Below are positions 33,645 to 41,718 of a stretch of 64,000 bases of DNA, in pieces (within the stretch, counting starts at the first letter, position 1; each line of letters opens with the position of its first letter). The position numbers were made by a program, and so were the translations under genes. The DNA lies in assembly GCF_036227265.1 (NCBI RefSeq), contig NZ_CP109446.1:6651001-6715000 (forward strand). Direction: 5' to 3'. The notes beneath the pieces were generated by a model, which saw only the letters and a list, made by a program, of their open reading frames with translations, made no database searches and was not told where the DNA came from. The DNA comes from Streptomyces sp. NBC_01476 (GTDB lineage Bacteria; Actinomycetota; Actinomycetes; Streptomycetales; Streptomycetaceae).

Positions 33645-34301
33645 GTGAGCAGCGAGCATTCCCCACCCGAACTGGTGATCTTCGACTGTGACGGGGTGCT
33701 CGTCGACAGCGAGAAGATCGCGGTGAAGATCGACGTCCGGGTGCTCGCCGACCTGGGCTGGCCGCTGACCGAGGACGAGGTCGTCCGGCGCTTCGTCGGC
33801 CGCTCCTTCGCCGACATGACCGCCGCCATCGAGGAGCACCTCGGCCGCCCGCTGCCGGCCGGCTGGGACACGCCGTACACGGCGCTGTACCGGGAGGCGC
33901 TCGACCGCGAACTCACCCCGGTGGACGGCGTGGTGGAGGCACTGGACGCGATCACACTGCCGACCTGCGTGGCGTCGAGCACCAGCCATTCGGGCCTGCG
34001 GCACCGGCTCGGCCGCACCGGGCTCTACGACCGTTTCGCGGGGCGGATATTCAGCGCCGCCGACGTCGCCCGCGGCAAACCCGCCCCCGACCTCTTCCTG
34101 CACGCCGCCCGCAGTCTCGGGGTGGCCCCGGAGCGCTGCGTGGTGGTGGAGGACAGCCGCTACGGCGTGGCGGCGGCCCGCGCCGCCGGGATGCGCTCCT
34201 ACGGCTACTACGGCGGCCTCACCCCGGCGGCCTGGCTCGAAGGCCCCGGCACCACCGTCTTCGACGACATGCGGAAGCTGCCCGGGCTGCTGCTCGCGTG
34301 A
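33645..34301 (+). CDS. HAD-superfamily phosphatase (beta-phosphoglucomutase-like)
   Basis: A 218-residue HAD hydrolase with all motifs: I, IFDCDGVLVDSE (nucleophile Asp and acid/base Asp); II, CVASSTSHS; III, RGKPAPDLFL; IV, VVVEDSRYGVAAARAAGM. The helical cap between motifs I and II is of the C1 type seen in phosphoglycolate phosphatases and beta-phosphoglucomutases. Substrate unknown. No ribosome site precedes the GTG at 33645, and TACGCT lies 7 bp upstream, consistent with a leaderless mRNA. Confidence 0.9.
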   Translation: MSSEHSPPELVIFDCDGVLVDSEKIAVKIDVRVLADLGWPLTEDEVVRRFVGRSFADMTAAIEEHLGRPLPAGWDTPYTALYREALDRELTPVDGVVEALDAITLPTCVASSTSHSGLRHRLGRTGLYDRFAGRIFSAADVARGKPAPDLFLHAARSLGVAPERCVVVEDSRYGVAAARAAGMRSYGYYGGLTPAAWLEGPGTTVFDDMRKLPGLLLA

Positions 34302-34423
34302 GCACGGGCGTGACCGCGAGCCGGAGGAGCTCTCCGCTCGCGGTGCGGGAAACCGTGTGCCGGGGGAAGGTGGGCTGGTAGGGCCGCACGCCGGCGCGGC
34401 CCCCATCCAGCGGAGGTGCGGAC

Positions 34424-35632
34424 ATGCGGCTCACCCTCCCGTACGACCTGCGGCCCGATCCGGGGCTGCCCGTGCCCGGTTACTGGGACGAACACCTGGA
34501 TCTCTCGGCGCCCGCCCAGCCGCCCGGCGGCGGGCCCGGGCTGCTGGCCGCCGCCGAGGGTTACTGGGCCCGCCGCGGCCTGGCCGCCGACACCGGCCGG
34601 GTGCTGGCCGCGCCCGGCGCCGAGACACTGCTGCTGGCGCTGCTCGCCGCGGCCGAGGGCGACCCGGTGCTGGCCCGGCCGGCCGCCGCCTGGCAGGCAC
34701 CGGTCGCCCGGCTGCTCGGCCGCCCGGTGCACACCGTGCCCACCGCGGCCGAGGGCGGCGGCGTACCCGACCCGTTCGCGCTGCTGGAGACGGTCCGCCG
34801 GGCCCGTGCGGACGGCCGTGACCCGCGGCTGCTGGTGCTCTCCGCGGTCGACGACCCCAGCGGTACGGTCAGCGCCCCCGAACTGCTCCACGAGACCTGC
34901 GAGGCCGCCGCGGAGGCCGGGCTGCTGATCGTCTCCGACGAGACCTACAGCGACACCCTGCACCGCCATGACACCGTCCTGCTCAGCCCCGCGGAGATGC
35001 TGCCCGACCACACCGTGGTCCTCACCGACCTCGGCGCCACCCTGGTCCCCTCGTCGGTGCCCGCCGCGCTCGCGCGCTTCCCGGGCAGCGACCACGGCAC
35101 CGCGTGGCGGGAGCGGACCGCCGCGATCCTGGCCGCGCTGCGGGCCGTGCTCTCCGGCCCGGTCGCCGCCGCCACCACGTATGTGCTGACCGAACCCGCC
35201 GAGGTCACCGACCACAGCGCGGCCGCGGTCCGGCTGCACGCGCGGGTCGCGGCGGCCGCCGCCCGGGCCATCACCGACGCCGGCGCGGTGTGCCGGCCGC
35301 CGAAGGCCGGCTTCCAGCTCTACCCGGAGCTCGGCGGACCCGGTATGCGGGCGGCCGACCTGGAGGACCGTCTCACCGCCGCGCTGGGGCGCCGGGTGCT
35401 CGGCGGGCACCGCTTCGGCGACGACCCGCTGGAGCCGCGGGTACGGATCGACACCGGCCCGCTGCACGGCGCCACCGACGCCGAACGGCGTACCGCGATG
35501 GCCGCCGCCAACCCGCTCACCGTGCCGCACGTCGCGGCGGCGCTCGCCGCCCTCACCGCGGCCTTCGAGGAGCCTGCGGGCCAGTCGCGGGTCGGCGGCC
35601 CGGCCGGTACGGGATCGCGCGGCGGGGGCTGA
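34424..35632 (+). CDS. Aminotransferase-fold protein lacking the PLP-binding lysine
   Basis: A 402-residue protein with the layout of fold-type I (class I/II) aminotransferases: PLP-phosphate segment GAETLLLALLAAA, then IVSDETYSDTLH with the Asp and Tyr of the cofactor site, and a C-terminal RVRIDTG Arg. But the NPxNPTG motif is reduced to VDDPSGT, and where the Schiff-base lysine motif (S-x-x-K) should be one finds VLTDLGATLVPSS with no lysine. It is probably not a normal aminotransferase. GGAGG precedes the ATG by 7 bp, so it is expressed. Confidence 0.8.
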   Translation: MRLTLPYDLRPDPGLPVPGYWDEHLDLSAPAQPPGGGPGLLAAAEGYWARRGLAADTGRVLAAPGAETLLLALLAAAEGDPVLARPAAAWQAPVARLLGRPVHTVPTAAEGGGVPDPFALLETVRRARADGRDPRLLVLSAVDDPSGTVSAPELLHETCEAAAEAGLLIVSDETYSDTLHRHDTVLLSPAEMLPDHTVVLTDLGATLVPSSVPAALARFPGSDHGTAWRERTAAILAALRAVLSGPVAAATTYVLTEPAEVTDHSAAAVRLHARVAAAAARAITDAGAVCRPPKAGFQLYPELGGPGMRAADLEDRLTAALGRRVLGGHRFGDDPLEPRVRIDTGPLHGATDAERRTAMAAANPLTVPHVAAALAALTAAFEEPAGQSRVGGPAGTGSRGGG

Positions 35633-35702
35633 CCCGCCGTCGCCGCAAGCCGGCGGTGCGCAGTGCAGGCCGGGCCGACGGGAGCGCCGTAAGGAGCCGT
35701 GC

Positions 35703-36695
35703 ATGACCGATCAGAGTGAGCGGACCCTCGCCGCGACGCGCCCGCTGGGTGAGCTGCGCCGCTGGCCGCGCTCCTTCGCCGACCGGCTGACCGACCCGCG
35801 GCCGGGCGTACGGGACCTGGTCCGGGTGGTGCGCGAGTGCGCGGTACGGCCGCCCGCCCATACCCTCAAGGAAGTGGCGCTGCTGCCGGTCGAGCAGGGG
35901 GCGGTGCCGCACGCGGGACCCGGCACGGTCAGCGTGACCTGGGCCGGGCACGCCAGCTGGGTGGTGCGGATCGGCGGCCTCACCGTGCTGACCGACCCGG
36001 TCTGGTCCCGCCGCATCCCCGGCACGCCGGCCAGGGTCACCCCGGTCGGGGTGCCGTGGTCGGCGCTGCCGCCGGTCGACGCGGTGGTCATCAGCCACAA
36101 CCACTACGACCATATGGACGCCCCGACGCTGCGGCGGCTGCCGCGGCACACCGCGCTGTTCGTCCCTGCCGGGCTCGGCGCCTGGTTCCGGCGCCGGCGG
36201 TTCACCCGGGTGACCGAACTCGACTGGTGGGAGGCGGCCGAACTCGGCGGTGTGCGCTTCGACTTCGTCCCCGCCCACCACTGGAGCCGCCGCACCCTCG
36301 CCGACGGCTCCCGGTCGCTGTGGGGCGGCTGGGTGCTCTCCGACGCCGCCGGGCCGCGGATCTACTTCGCCGGCGACAGCGGATACGGCCACTTCTTCCG
36401 CGAGATCGGCCGCGCCCACCCCGGTATCGACCTGGCGCTGCTGCCGATCGGCGCGTACGCCCCCCGGTCGATGCTGGGCCCGGTGCACACCGACCCCGAG
36501 GAGGCGGTCCAGGCGTTCCTCGACGTGGGCGCCGCCGCGATGGCGCCCATGCACTGGGCGACGTTCCTGCTCTCCGGTGAGCCGCCGCTCGAACCGCTGC
36601 GCCGGGTGCGCGCGGCCTGGGCGGAGGCCGGACTGCCGCCCAGCGCCCTGTGGGACCTGCCGGTGGGCGGCTCACGGGTGCTGGCGGAGGGCTGA
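35703..36695 (+). CDS. MBL-fold metallo-hydrolase (NAPE-PLD/UlaG-like)
   Basis: A 330-residue metallo-beta-lactamase-fold enzyme. Zinc ligands: ISHNHYDHMD near residue 133, a later His in VPAHHWSRR, the bridging Asp in YFAGDSGYGH, and a final His in PMHWATF. The N-terminal extension (~75 residues) and spacing resemble NAPE-PLD/RomA-type phosphodiesterases, which act on phospholipid derivatives; the true substrate is unknown. AAGGAG precedes the ATG. Lies 70 bp after the aminotransferase-like gene in the same direction. Confidence 0.9.
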   Translation: MTDQSERTLAATRPLGELRRWPRSFADRLTDPRPGVRDLVRVVRECAVRPPAHTLKEVALLPVEQGAVPHAGPGTVSVTWAGHASWVVRIGGLTVLTDPVWSRRIPGTPARVTPVGVPWSALPPVDAVVISHNHYDHMDAPTLRRLPRHTALFVPAGLGAWFRRRRFTRVTELDWWEAAELGGVRFDFVPAHHWSRRTLADGSRSLWGGWVLSDAAGPRIYFAGDSGYGHFFREIGRAHPGIDLALLPIGAYAPRSMLGPVHTDPEEAVQAFLDVGAAAMAPMHWATFLLSGEPPLEPLRRVRAAWAEAGLPPSALWDLPVGGSRVLAEG

Positions 36696-36714
36696 ACCCC
36701 GCGCTTTACCCCGT

Positions 36715-36815
36715 CTTGTCCGTCGGCCTTGTCCGCTGCCTTTGTCCGCCGCCCTTGTCCGCCCGCCTTGGGGTGTCCTGGGTGTCCGCCTCACGTGTCC
36801 GCTTTACGTGTCCGC
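36715..36815. repeat. 13-bp tandem repeat array between convergent genes
   Basis: A TTGTCC/GTGTCC core recurs at 36716, 36729, 36742, 36755, 36768 (degenerate), 36782, 36795 and 36808, spaced 13 bp apart apart from one 14-bp step. It fills the space between the MBL gene and the 3' end of the DedA gene and slightly enters the latter. No palindrome and no coding sense. Confidence 0.75.
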
Positions 36816-37475
36816 CGGCCGCACCGGGTCGTGCGGCGCGTCGGAGCCGGCCGCGTCCCCGCGCAGCCGCCGCACCACGGTGGGCCCCGCCGCGATGGCG
36901 AAGGTCAGACCCACCGCGAGGGCCACGCCCTGCCAGGGCTCGGGGAAGAGGGAGCCGCCGACGACGCCGATCACCTGATAGGCCGCCGCCCAGGCCAGGC
37001 AGGCGACGATGTCACCGCGGACGAACCGCCGCAGCGGCATCTCCCCGAGCAGGCACGCCACCATCACCGGGAGCCGGCCGGCCGGGATCAGCCGGGAGAG
37101 CACCAGGACCGCCGCGCCGTGCTCGTCGAGCTGCCGCTCGGCCTTGGCCAGGGTCCCCGGGTCCACCCGGTCCTGCAGCCGGTGCAGCCACCGGGAGCCG
37201 CCCCGGGAGCGGACGCCGCGCAGCCCCAGCCAGTAGAGCGCCACATCGCCGAGGAAGGCCGCGAAGGACGCCACCGCGAACACCACCGCGAGCGCGACCG
37301 GTTCCGTCTGGTGGAAGGCGACCACCGCGGCACTCGACACCAGTGCCCCGGTCGGCACCACCGGAACCAGCGACCCCAGCACCACCAGCAGGAACAGCGT
37401 CGGATAACCGATCGCCTGCTGCGTGCTCTGCGAGGCCGGCTGGTGCGCGGCGGCGGAAGCCAGCAGGCCGATCAT
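36804..37475 (-). CDS. DedA/SNARE-associated family membrane protein
   Basis: A 223-residue membrane protein with five or so hydrophobic segments. The DedA core is visible: FLLVVLGSLVPVVPTGALV near residue 28, then FLGDVALYWLGLRG, and VLVLSRLIPAGRLPVMVACLLG near residue 122 with the conserved Arg and Gly. DedA proteins move lipid carriers such as undecaprenyl phosphate or phospholipids across the membrane. The ATG overlaps the stop of the upstream MBL gene in ATGA, which couples the two. Confidence 0.88.
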   Translation of the reverse strand: MIGLLASAAAHQPASQSTQQAIGYPTLFLLVVLGSLVPVVPTGALVSSAAVVAFHQTEPVALAVVFAVASFAAFLGDVALYWLGLRGVRSRGGSRWLHRLQDRVDPGTLAKAERQLDEHGAAVLVLSRLIPAGRLPVMVACLLGEMPLRRFVRGDIVACLAWAAAYQVIGVVGGSLFPEPWQGVALAVGLTFAIAAGPTVVRRLRGDAAGSDAPHDPVRPADT

Positions 37476-38263
37476 CCGGCGTCCTCCCGGCCCGCCACCG
37501 CGACCCGCACGCTCTCCCCGTGCTCCAGCCGGTGCACCGCGACCCCGGGCGCCAGTTGAGCCGCGAGGGCCGCGAACTCCGCGCCGGGCGGCTCGAATTC
37601 GCGCGGGCGCACCGCGTCCATCCCGATCGGCCAGTAGGTGCCGTAGTGCACGGGTACCGCGGCCCGCGGGGCCAGTTGGGCCAGCGCCCGCGCGGCCCGC
37701 TCCGGGTTGAGGTGCCCGTGTCCGAGGAACGGCCCCCAGCCGCCCACCGGCAGCAGCGCCACATCGCACGGCCCGACCGCCTCGGCCATCGCGTCGAAGA
37801 GCCCGGTGTCGCCGGCGAAGTAGGTCCGCGCCTCGCCGGCCAGGACGTACCCCAGCGCGGGCGCCCGCTGCGGCCCGTACGGCAGCCGCCGCCCGTCGTG
37901 TGCCGCGGGCACCGCGCGGACCGTCAACCCGCCCTGTTCGTAGGTCTCCCCGGCCTCGACCTCCACCAGCCGCAGCCGGTCCCGCAGCCGCCGCAGGCCC
38001 GGTGTCCCGGCCAGCGCGCCCTTCGGCAGCAGCACCGGCGTGCCGGGGGCGAGCCGCCGCAGCGAGCCCAGGTGCAGGTGGTCGGCGTGCAGATGGGAGA
38101 CCAGCACCAGGTCCGCCTCGGCCGCGGCCGGCGGCGGTACGGCGCCGCTCCGTCTCTTCAGGTGCGCGAGCCGCCGGACAAAGAGGGGATCGGTCAACAC
38201 CCGTACCCCCGAGTCCCGCACGGTCACCGTGGCATGGCCCCACCACGTGATCTCCACCGCCAC
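37472..38263 (-). CDS. MBL-fold metallo-hydrolase coupled to DedA
   Basis: A 263-residue MBL-fold enzyme of the UlaG-like branch. Zinc ligands: EITWWGHATV at the start, SHLHADHLHLG near residue 50, the His in VPAAHDGRR, Asp in YFAGDTGLFD and His in VPVHYGTYWP. The GTG at 38263 has AAGGGAC 7 bp upstream. Its stop overlaps the DedA start. Pairing with a lipid-transporting DedA suggests a phospho-lipid or phosphodiester substrate, by inference only. Confidence 0.9.
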   Translation of the reverse strand: MAVEITWWGHATVTVRDSGVRVLTDPLFVRRLAHLKRRSGAVPPPAAAEADLVLVSHLHADHLHLGSLRRLAPGTPVLLPKGALAGTPGLRRLRDRLRLVEVEAGETYEQGGLTVRAVPAAHDGRRLPYGPQRAPALGYVLAGEARTYFAGDTGLFDAMAEAVGPCDVALLPVGGWGPFLGHGHLNPERAARALAQLAPRAAVPVHYGTYWPIGMDAVRPREFEPPGAEFAALAAQLAPGVAVHRLEHGESVRVAVAGREDAG

Positions 38264-38392
38264 CGCGCCCGTCCCTTCACCGGGCGCCGACCCGCCCGGT
38301 GCCCGTCCTCGCCCCCGAGCGTATGCCCTCCCGGCGGTGGGGCACGCCGGGCTCCCGGCCGGACGGACCTGCGGGTATGGCAGGGTGGAGGC

Positions 38393-40507
38393 GTGCCTCA
38401 GCCGGGAGAGAGTCGACGACGGGCCGCGGGCCGGAGCGCGGTACGGACCGTGGGGCGGGTGCTCGCGGTGTGGGTGGTGGCGTCGGCGACGCTGGCCGTA
38501 CTCGCCGCCGTGCTCCCGGACTTCAGGATCGAGGCACCCGGCGGGGACAGCCCCACACAGATCGCGCTGACCGCGGGCGCCGGCGCCGGCGCCTTCGGTG
38601 TCCTGAGCGCGCTGGTGTGGCCGCTGCTGGTCCGCGCGCTGCTGCTGGTGCCCGCCTTCCTCCTCGGCGGCCTGGTGTTCTTCCTCAACGGCTCGCTGCT
38701 GCTGATCGCGCTGCGCTTCACGCCCGACGGCCGCGGCGAAGTCACCCCGGTGACCGCGGTGGTGATCGCCGCGGTGATGTCGGCGGCGTCCTCGGCGACC
38801 AGCACGACGCTGGCGATGCGGGACGACGCCGCGTACGGGCGCCGGCTGGCCCGGCTGGCCGGCCGCCGCAGGCGGCACGCCGACGACCCGCCGCTGCCCA
38901 CCACCCCCGGCACCGTCTTCCTCCAGCTCGACGGCGTCGGCCACGATGTGCTCTGCGACGCGCTCGCCGGCTCACCGCCCGCGATGCCGACCGTCGCCCA
39001 CTGGCTCGGCTCCGGCAGCCACCGGCTCGCCCCCTGGCGCACCGACTGGAGCAGCCAGACCGGCGCCAGCCAGCTGGCGATCCTGCACGGCAGCAACTTC
39101 GACGTGCCCGCGTTCCGCTGGTACGAGAAGGAGACCGGGCACCTCATGGTCTGCAACCGCCCGTCGAGCGCCGCGGAACTGGAGCGCCGGACGGTGGCCC
39201 GCACCGGCTCGCCAGGACTGCTCGCCGAGGACGGCGCCAGCCGCGGCAACCTCTTCAGCGGCGGCGCCGAGCAGTCCGCACTGGTGATGTCGGTGGCGGT
39301 ACGGGCCGGTACCTTCAGCCGCCCGCGGTCCGGCTACTTCGCGTACTTCTCGGACCCGGCGAACGCGGTCCGTACCGCCTGGTCGTTCTTCGCCGAGGTG
39401 GGCCGGGAGATCACCGAGTCCTCGGCGGCGCGGCTGCGCGGAGTGACTCCGCGGGTCAAGCGCGGCGGCCTCTATCCGCTGGTCCGCGCCTTCGCCACGG
39501 TGGTGGAACGGGACGTGGCGGTCGCCGCGGTGATCGGCGACATGCTGGCCGGGCGGTCCGCGGTGTACGCGGACCTGGTGGCATATGACGAGGTGGCCCA
39601 CCACTCCGGGCCGTACAGCAAGGACGCCCGCAAGGTGCTCTCCCGGCTGGACCGCTCGGTCCGCCTCATCGCGGACGCCGCCCGCTACGCGCCCCGGCCG
39701 TACCGGATCGTGCTGCTCTCGGACCACGGGCAGAGCGGCGGGGAGACCTTCGAGGGTGCTTACGGGGTGAGCCTGCGGGAGCTGGTGCGGGCCGGCTGCG
39801 GACTGCCGGACCACGGCGTGCCACGGCGGGCCCGGCGCAAGGGCGGGGCGGAGGCGCGGGACGCGGCCCGGACCGCGCTGCGCCGGCGCGAGGCGGCGCA
39901 GGCGGAGTGCGAGGGGCCGCCGTCCGAGCCGATCGTGCTGGCCTCCGGCAACCTCGGCCTGGTCAGCTTCCCCGACATCGCCGGCCGGGCGACCCTGGAG
40001 GAGATCGAGCGGCGCTGCCCTGAGCTGACGGCTCTGCTCACCGGTCACCCCGGCATCGGCTTCGTCCTCGTCCGCAGCGCCGAGCGCGGGCCGCTGGCCC
40101 TCGGTCCGGCCGGCGGTGTCCATGAACTCGCCACCGGCCGGGTGCACGGCCCCGACCCGCTGGCGCCCTTCGGCGACCACGCCGCCGCGGCGCTGCTGCG
40201 GACGGACGCCTTCCCGCACACCGCCGACCTGATGATCAACTCCGCCGTCGATCCGGCGGCAGGCACCGTCCACTCCTTCGAGCACCAGGCGGGCTCGCAC
40301 GGCGGCCTGGGCGGTCCCCAGTCCCGTCCTTTCGTGCTGGCCCCGGTCCAACTGCCGCTCCCCGACTGCCCGCTGGCGGGAGCCGAAGCCGTGCACGGGC
40401 TCTTCCGGGAGTGGCTCACGGGCCGCGCGCAGGCACCCGGCCGCGACCTGCTCCCGCAGGCCCGGGACGCCGCCGAGGGCGCGCCGGTCCCCAACGGTTC
40501 GCGGTAG
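38393..40507 (+). CDS. Phage-holin-like membrane domain fused to alkaline-phosphatase-superfamily domain
   Basis: A 704-residue protein. Residues ~15-145 hold four membrane helices of the phage holin 4-like type (VLAVWVVASATLAVLAAVLP through FLLGGLVFFLNGSLLLIALRF). Residues ~160-670 form an alkaline-phosphatase/phosphodiesterase domain: VFLQLDGVGHDVL (metal Asp), a Ser/Thr nucleophile candidate in DWSSQTGASQ, AYDEVAHHSGP, LLSDHGQSGG and EHQAGSHGG. The domain would lie on one membrane face and act on phosphate esters. The name holin describes the fold, not lysis. GTG 38393 follows GGAGG closely. Confidence 0.85.
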   Translation: MPQPGESRRRAAGRSAVRTVGRVLAVWVVASATLAVLAAVLPDFRIEAPGGDSPTQIALTAGAGAGAFGVLSALVWPLLVRALLLVPAFLLGGLVFFLNGSLLLIALRFTPDGRGEVTPVTAVVIAAVMSAASSATSTTLAMRDDAAYGRRLARLAGRRRRHADDPPLPTTPGTVFLQLDGVGHDVLCDALAGSPPAMPTVAHWLGSGSHRLAPWRTDWSSQTGASQLAILHGSNFDVPAFRWYEKETGHLMVCNRPSSAAELERRTVARTGSPGLLAEDGASRGNLFSGGAEQSALVMSVAVRAGTFSRPRSGYFAYFSDPANAVRTAWSFFAEVGREITESSAARLRGVTPRVKRGGLYPLVRAFATVVERDVAVAAVIGDMLAGRSAVYADLVAYDEVAHHSGPYSKDARKVLSRLDRSVRLIADAARYAPRPYRIVLLSDHGQSGGETFEGAYGVSLRELVRAGCGLPDHGVPRRARRKGGAEARDAARTALRRREAAQAECEGPPSEPIVLASGNLGLVSFPDIAGRATLEEIERRCPELTALLTGHPGIGFVLVRSAERGPLALGPAGGVHELATGRVHGPDPLAPFGDHAAAALLRTDAFPHTADLMINSAVDPAAGTVHSFEHQAGSHGGLGGPQSRPFVLAPVQLPLPDCPLAGAEAVHGLFREWLTGRAQAPGRDLLPQARDAAEGAPVPNGSR

Positions 40508-40534
40508 CCCGGACGGGCCACCCGGCAGAAAAAC

Positions 40535-40743
40535 GTCAACCACAGGTTGTCGAGAAGACCCTGCAACTCGTGCTCCGCGAGGCCGTCCGCCTCGGCCACA
40601 ACTACATCGGCACCGAGCACATCCTGCTCGGCGTACTCAGCGACGACCAGGACCCGGCGGCGATCGCCCTCACCGGCCTCGGGATCCGGCACGACATCGT
40701 GGAGACCTGGGTCGTGGCGAAACCGGCCCGGCGCACCGGGTGA
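40535..40743 (+). pseudogene. Clp N-terminal-domain remnant
   Basis: A short frame reads VEKTLQLVLREAVRLGHNYI, then GTEHILLGVLSDDQDPAAIA and LTGLGI, which is one Clp-N repeat (substrate- or adaptor-binding domain of ClpC). The preceding residues are in frame only by overlapping the end of the phosphodiesterase gene, and there is no convincing start or ribosome site. Intact relatives have two such repeats. Likely a fragment left from a small Clp-N protein gene. Confidence 0.6.
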
Positions 40744-40771
40744 GCGGGGCCGGTGTCCGGTCCGTCACGGC

Positions 40772-41512
40772 TCAGCCCTCTTTGCGCAGCGCCAGCAGCC
40801 TGTATACGGGATCGGCGCGCGGCACCTCGGGATCCGGCAGCCGGGACAGCCGCGACACCAGGACGTCGCACTGCGCGTCGTCGAGCGCGAGCGCCTGGCC
40901 GTACTGGCCGCGCGCCACGTCCCCCGCGGTCTGGGAGGGTGATCTGCCCTGGCCGTGCCCGGTGAACCGGGCCTCGCCGACCCGCCGCAGCCCGTGCTCG
41001 GAAGCCACCGCGAGCACCCGCGACGCCGCGTCGTACGCCTTCCGCACCCGGAACGGCGCCAGCAGCTCCTCCACATCGCTGTCCATGCCGTGACCTGCGT
41101 GTTTGTCCACCGTGGTGACGAACACCCCGCCCGGCCGCAGCACCCGGGCGCACTCGGCGATCACCGAAGGCGCGTCCGGCAGCAGATGGAGCAGCCACAC
41201 CGCGCTCACCGCGTCCAGCGACGCCTCGGCGAACGGCAGCCGGTGGCAGTTGCCCAGCACCAGTGACGCACCCAGCCGCCGCGCCGCCATCCGGGCCATC
41301 CCCGGCGACGCGTCCACCCCGAACACCCGCAGGTCCGGGCGGAGCAGTTCCTCGGTGACCAGGCCGGTTCCGCACCCCACGTCCAGCAGGGTGCGGGTCC
41401 GGTCGGGCACGAGCGCGAGAATCGCGCGCGCCGCGGACCGTGCCCTCGGCACACCCCCGCGCGTCGCGTCGTAGCGCGCCGCCTCGACGTCGTAGTCCAG
41501 CATGTGGGACAT
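40772..41512 (-). CDS. Class I SAM-dependent methyltransferase
   Basis: A 246-residue methyltransferase. Motif I LLDVGCGTGLVTEEL near residue 43, acidic residue in VFGVDASPGMARMA, then AVWLLHLLPD and ARVLRPGGVFVTTVD. The type is UbiE/Menaquinone-like, but many act on small molecules; substrate unknown. Two starts are possible, ATG 41512 and ATG 41503; neither has a clear ribosome site. It diverges from the SLATT gene, sharing a 206-bp region with a strong dyad. Confidence 0.88.
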   Translation of the reverse strand: MSHMLDYDVEAARYDATRGGVPRARSAARAILALVPDRTRTLLDVGCGTGLVTEELLRPDLRVFGVDASPGMARMAARRLGASLVLGNCHRLPFAEASLDAVSAVWLLHLLPDAPSVIAECARVLRPGGVFVTTVDKHAGHGMDSDVEELLAPFRVRKAYDAASRVLAVASEHGLRRVGEARFTGHGQGRSPSQTAGDVARGQYGQALALDDAQCDVLVSRLSRLPDPEVPRADPVYRLLALRKEG

Positions 41513-41561
41513 GCTAGAGCGCCGAGGTGAACAGGGCTCGACCCGCCGTCTTGCGTCCCGG

Positions 41562-41583
41562 TTACGTAGTGGGGCGTACGTAA
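41562..41583. promoter_or_regulatory. Dyad TTACGTA-N8-TACGTAA between divergent genes
   Basis: Perfect 7-bp arms 8 bp apart, in the shared upstream region of the methyltransferase (-) and SLATT (+) genes. AT-rich arms stand out in this GC-rich DNA. Likely a dimeric regulator site; the binder is not encoded nearby. Confidence 0.5.
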
Positions 41584-41718
41584 ACTTCAGCACCCTGCCG
41601 CGAGGCCCACCTACGACCGCCGCCGGGCCGCGTGGGTCATCGTATTCAGGCCGCCGCCGCCCGCCGCAGCCGATAGCCTCACGTTCTGGTGCGGGAGCCA
41701 CGAGGGGAGCGGGGGCCG

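Noticed and set aside
38393..38830. Holin-like domain as a phage remnant
   Set aside because: The domain is in frame with a large enzyme domain and no other phage gene is present.
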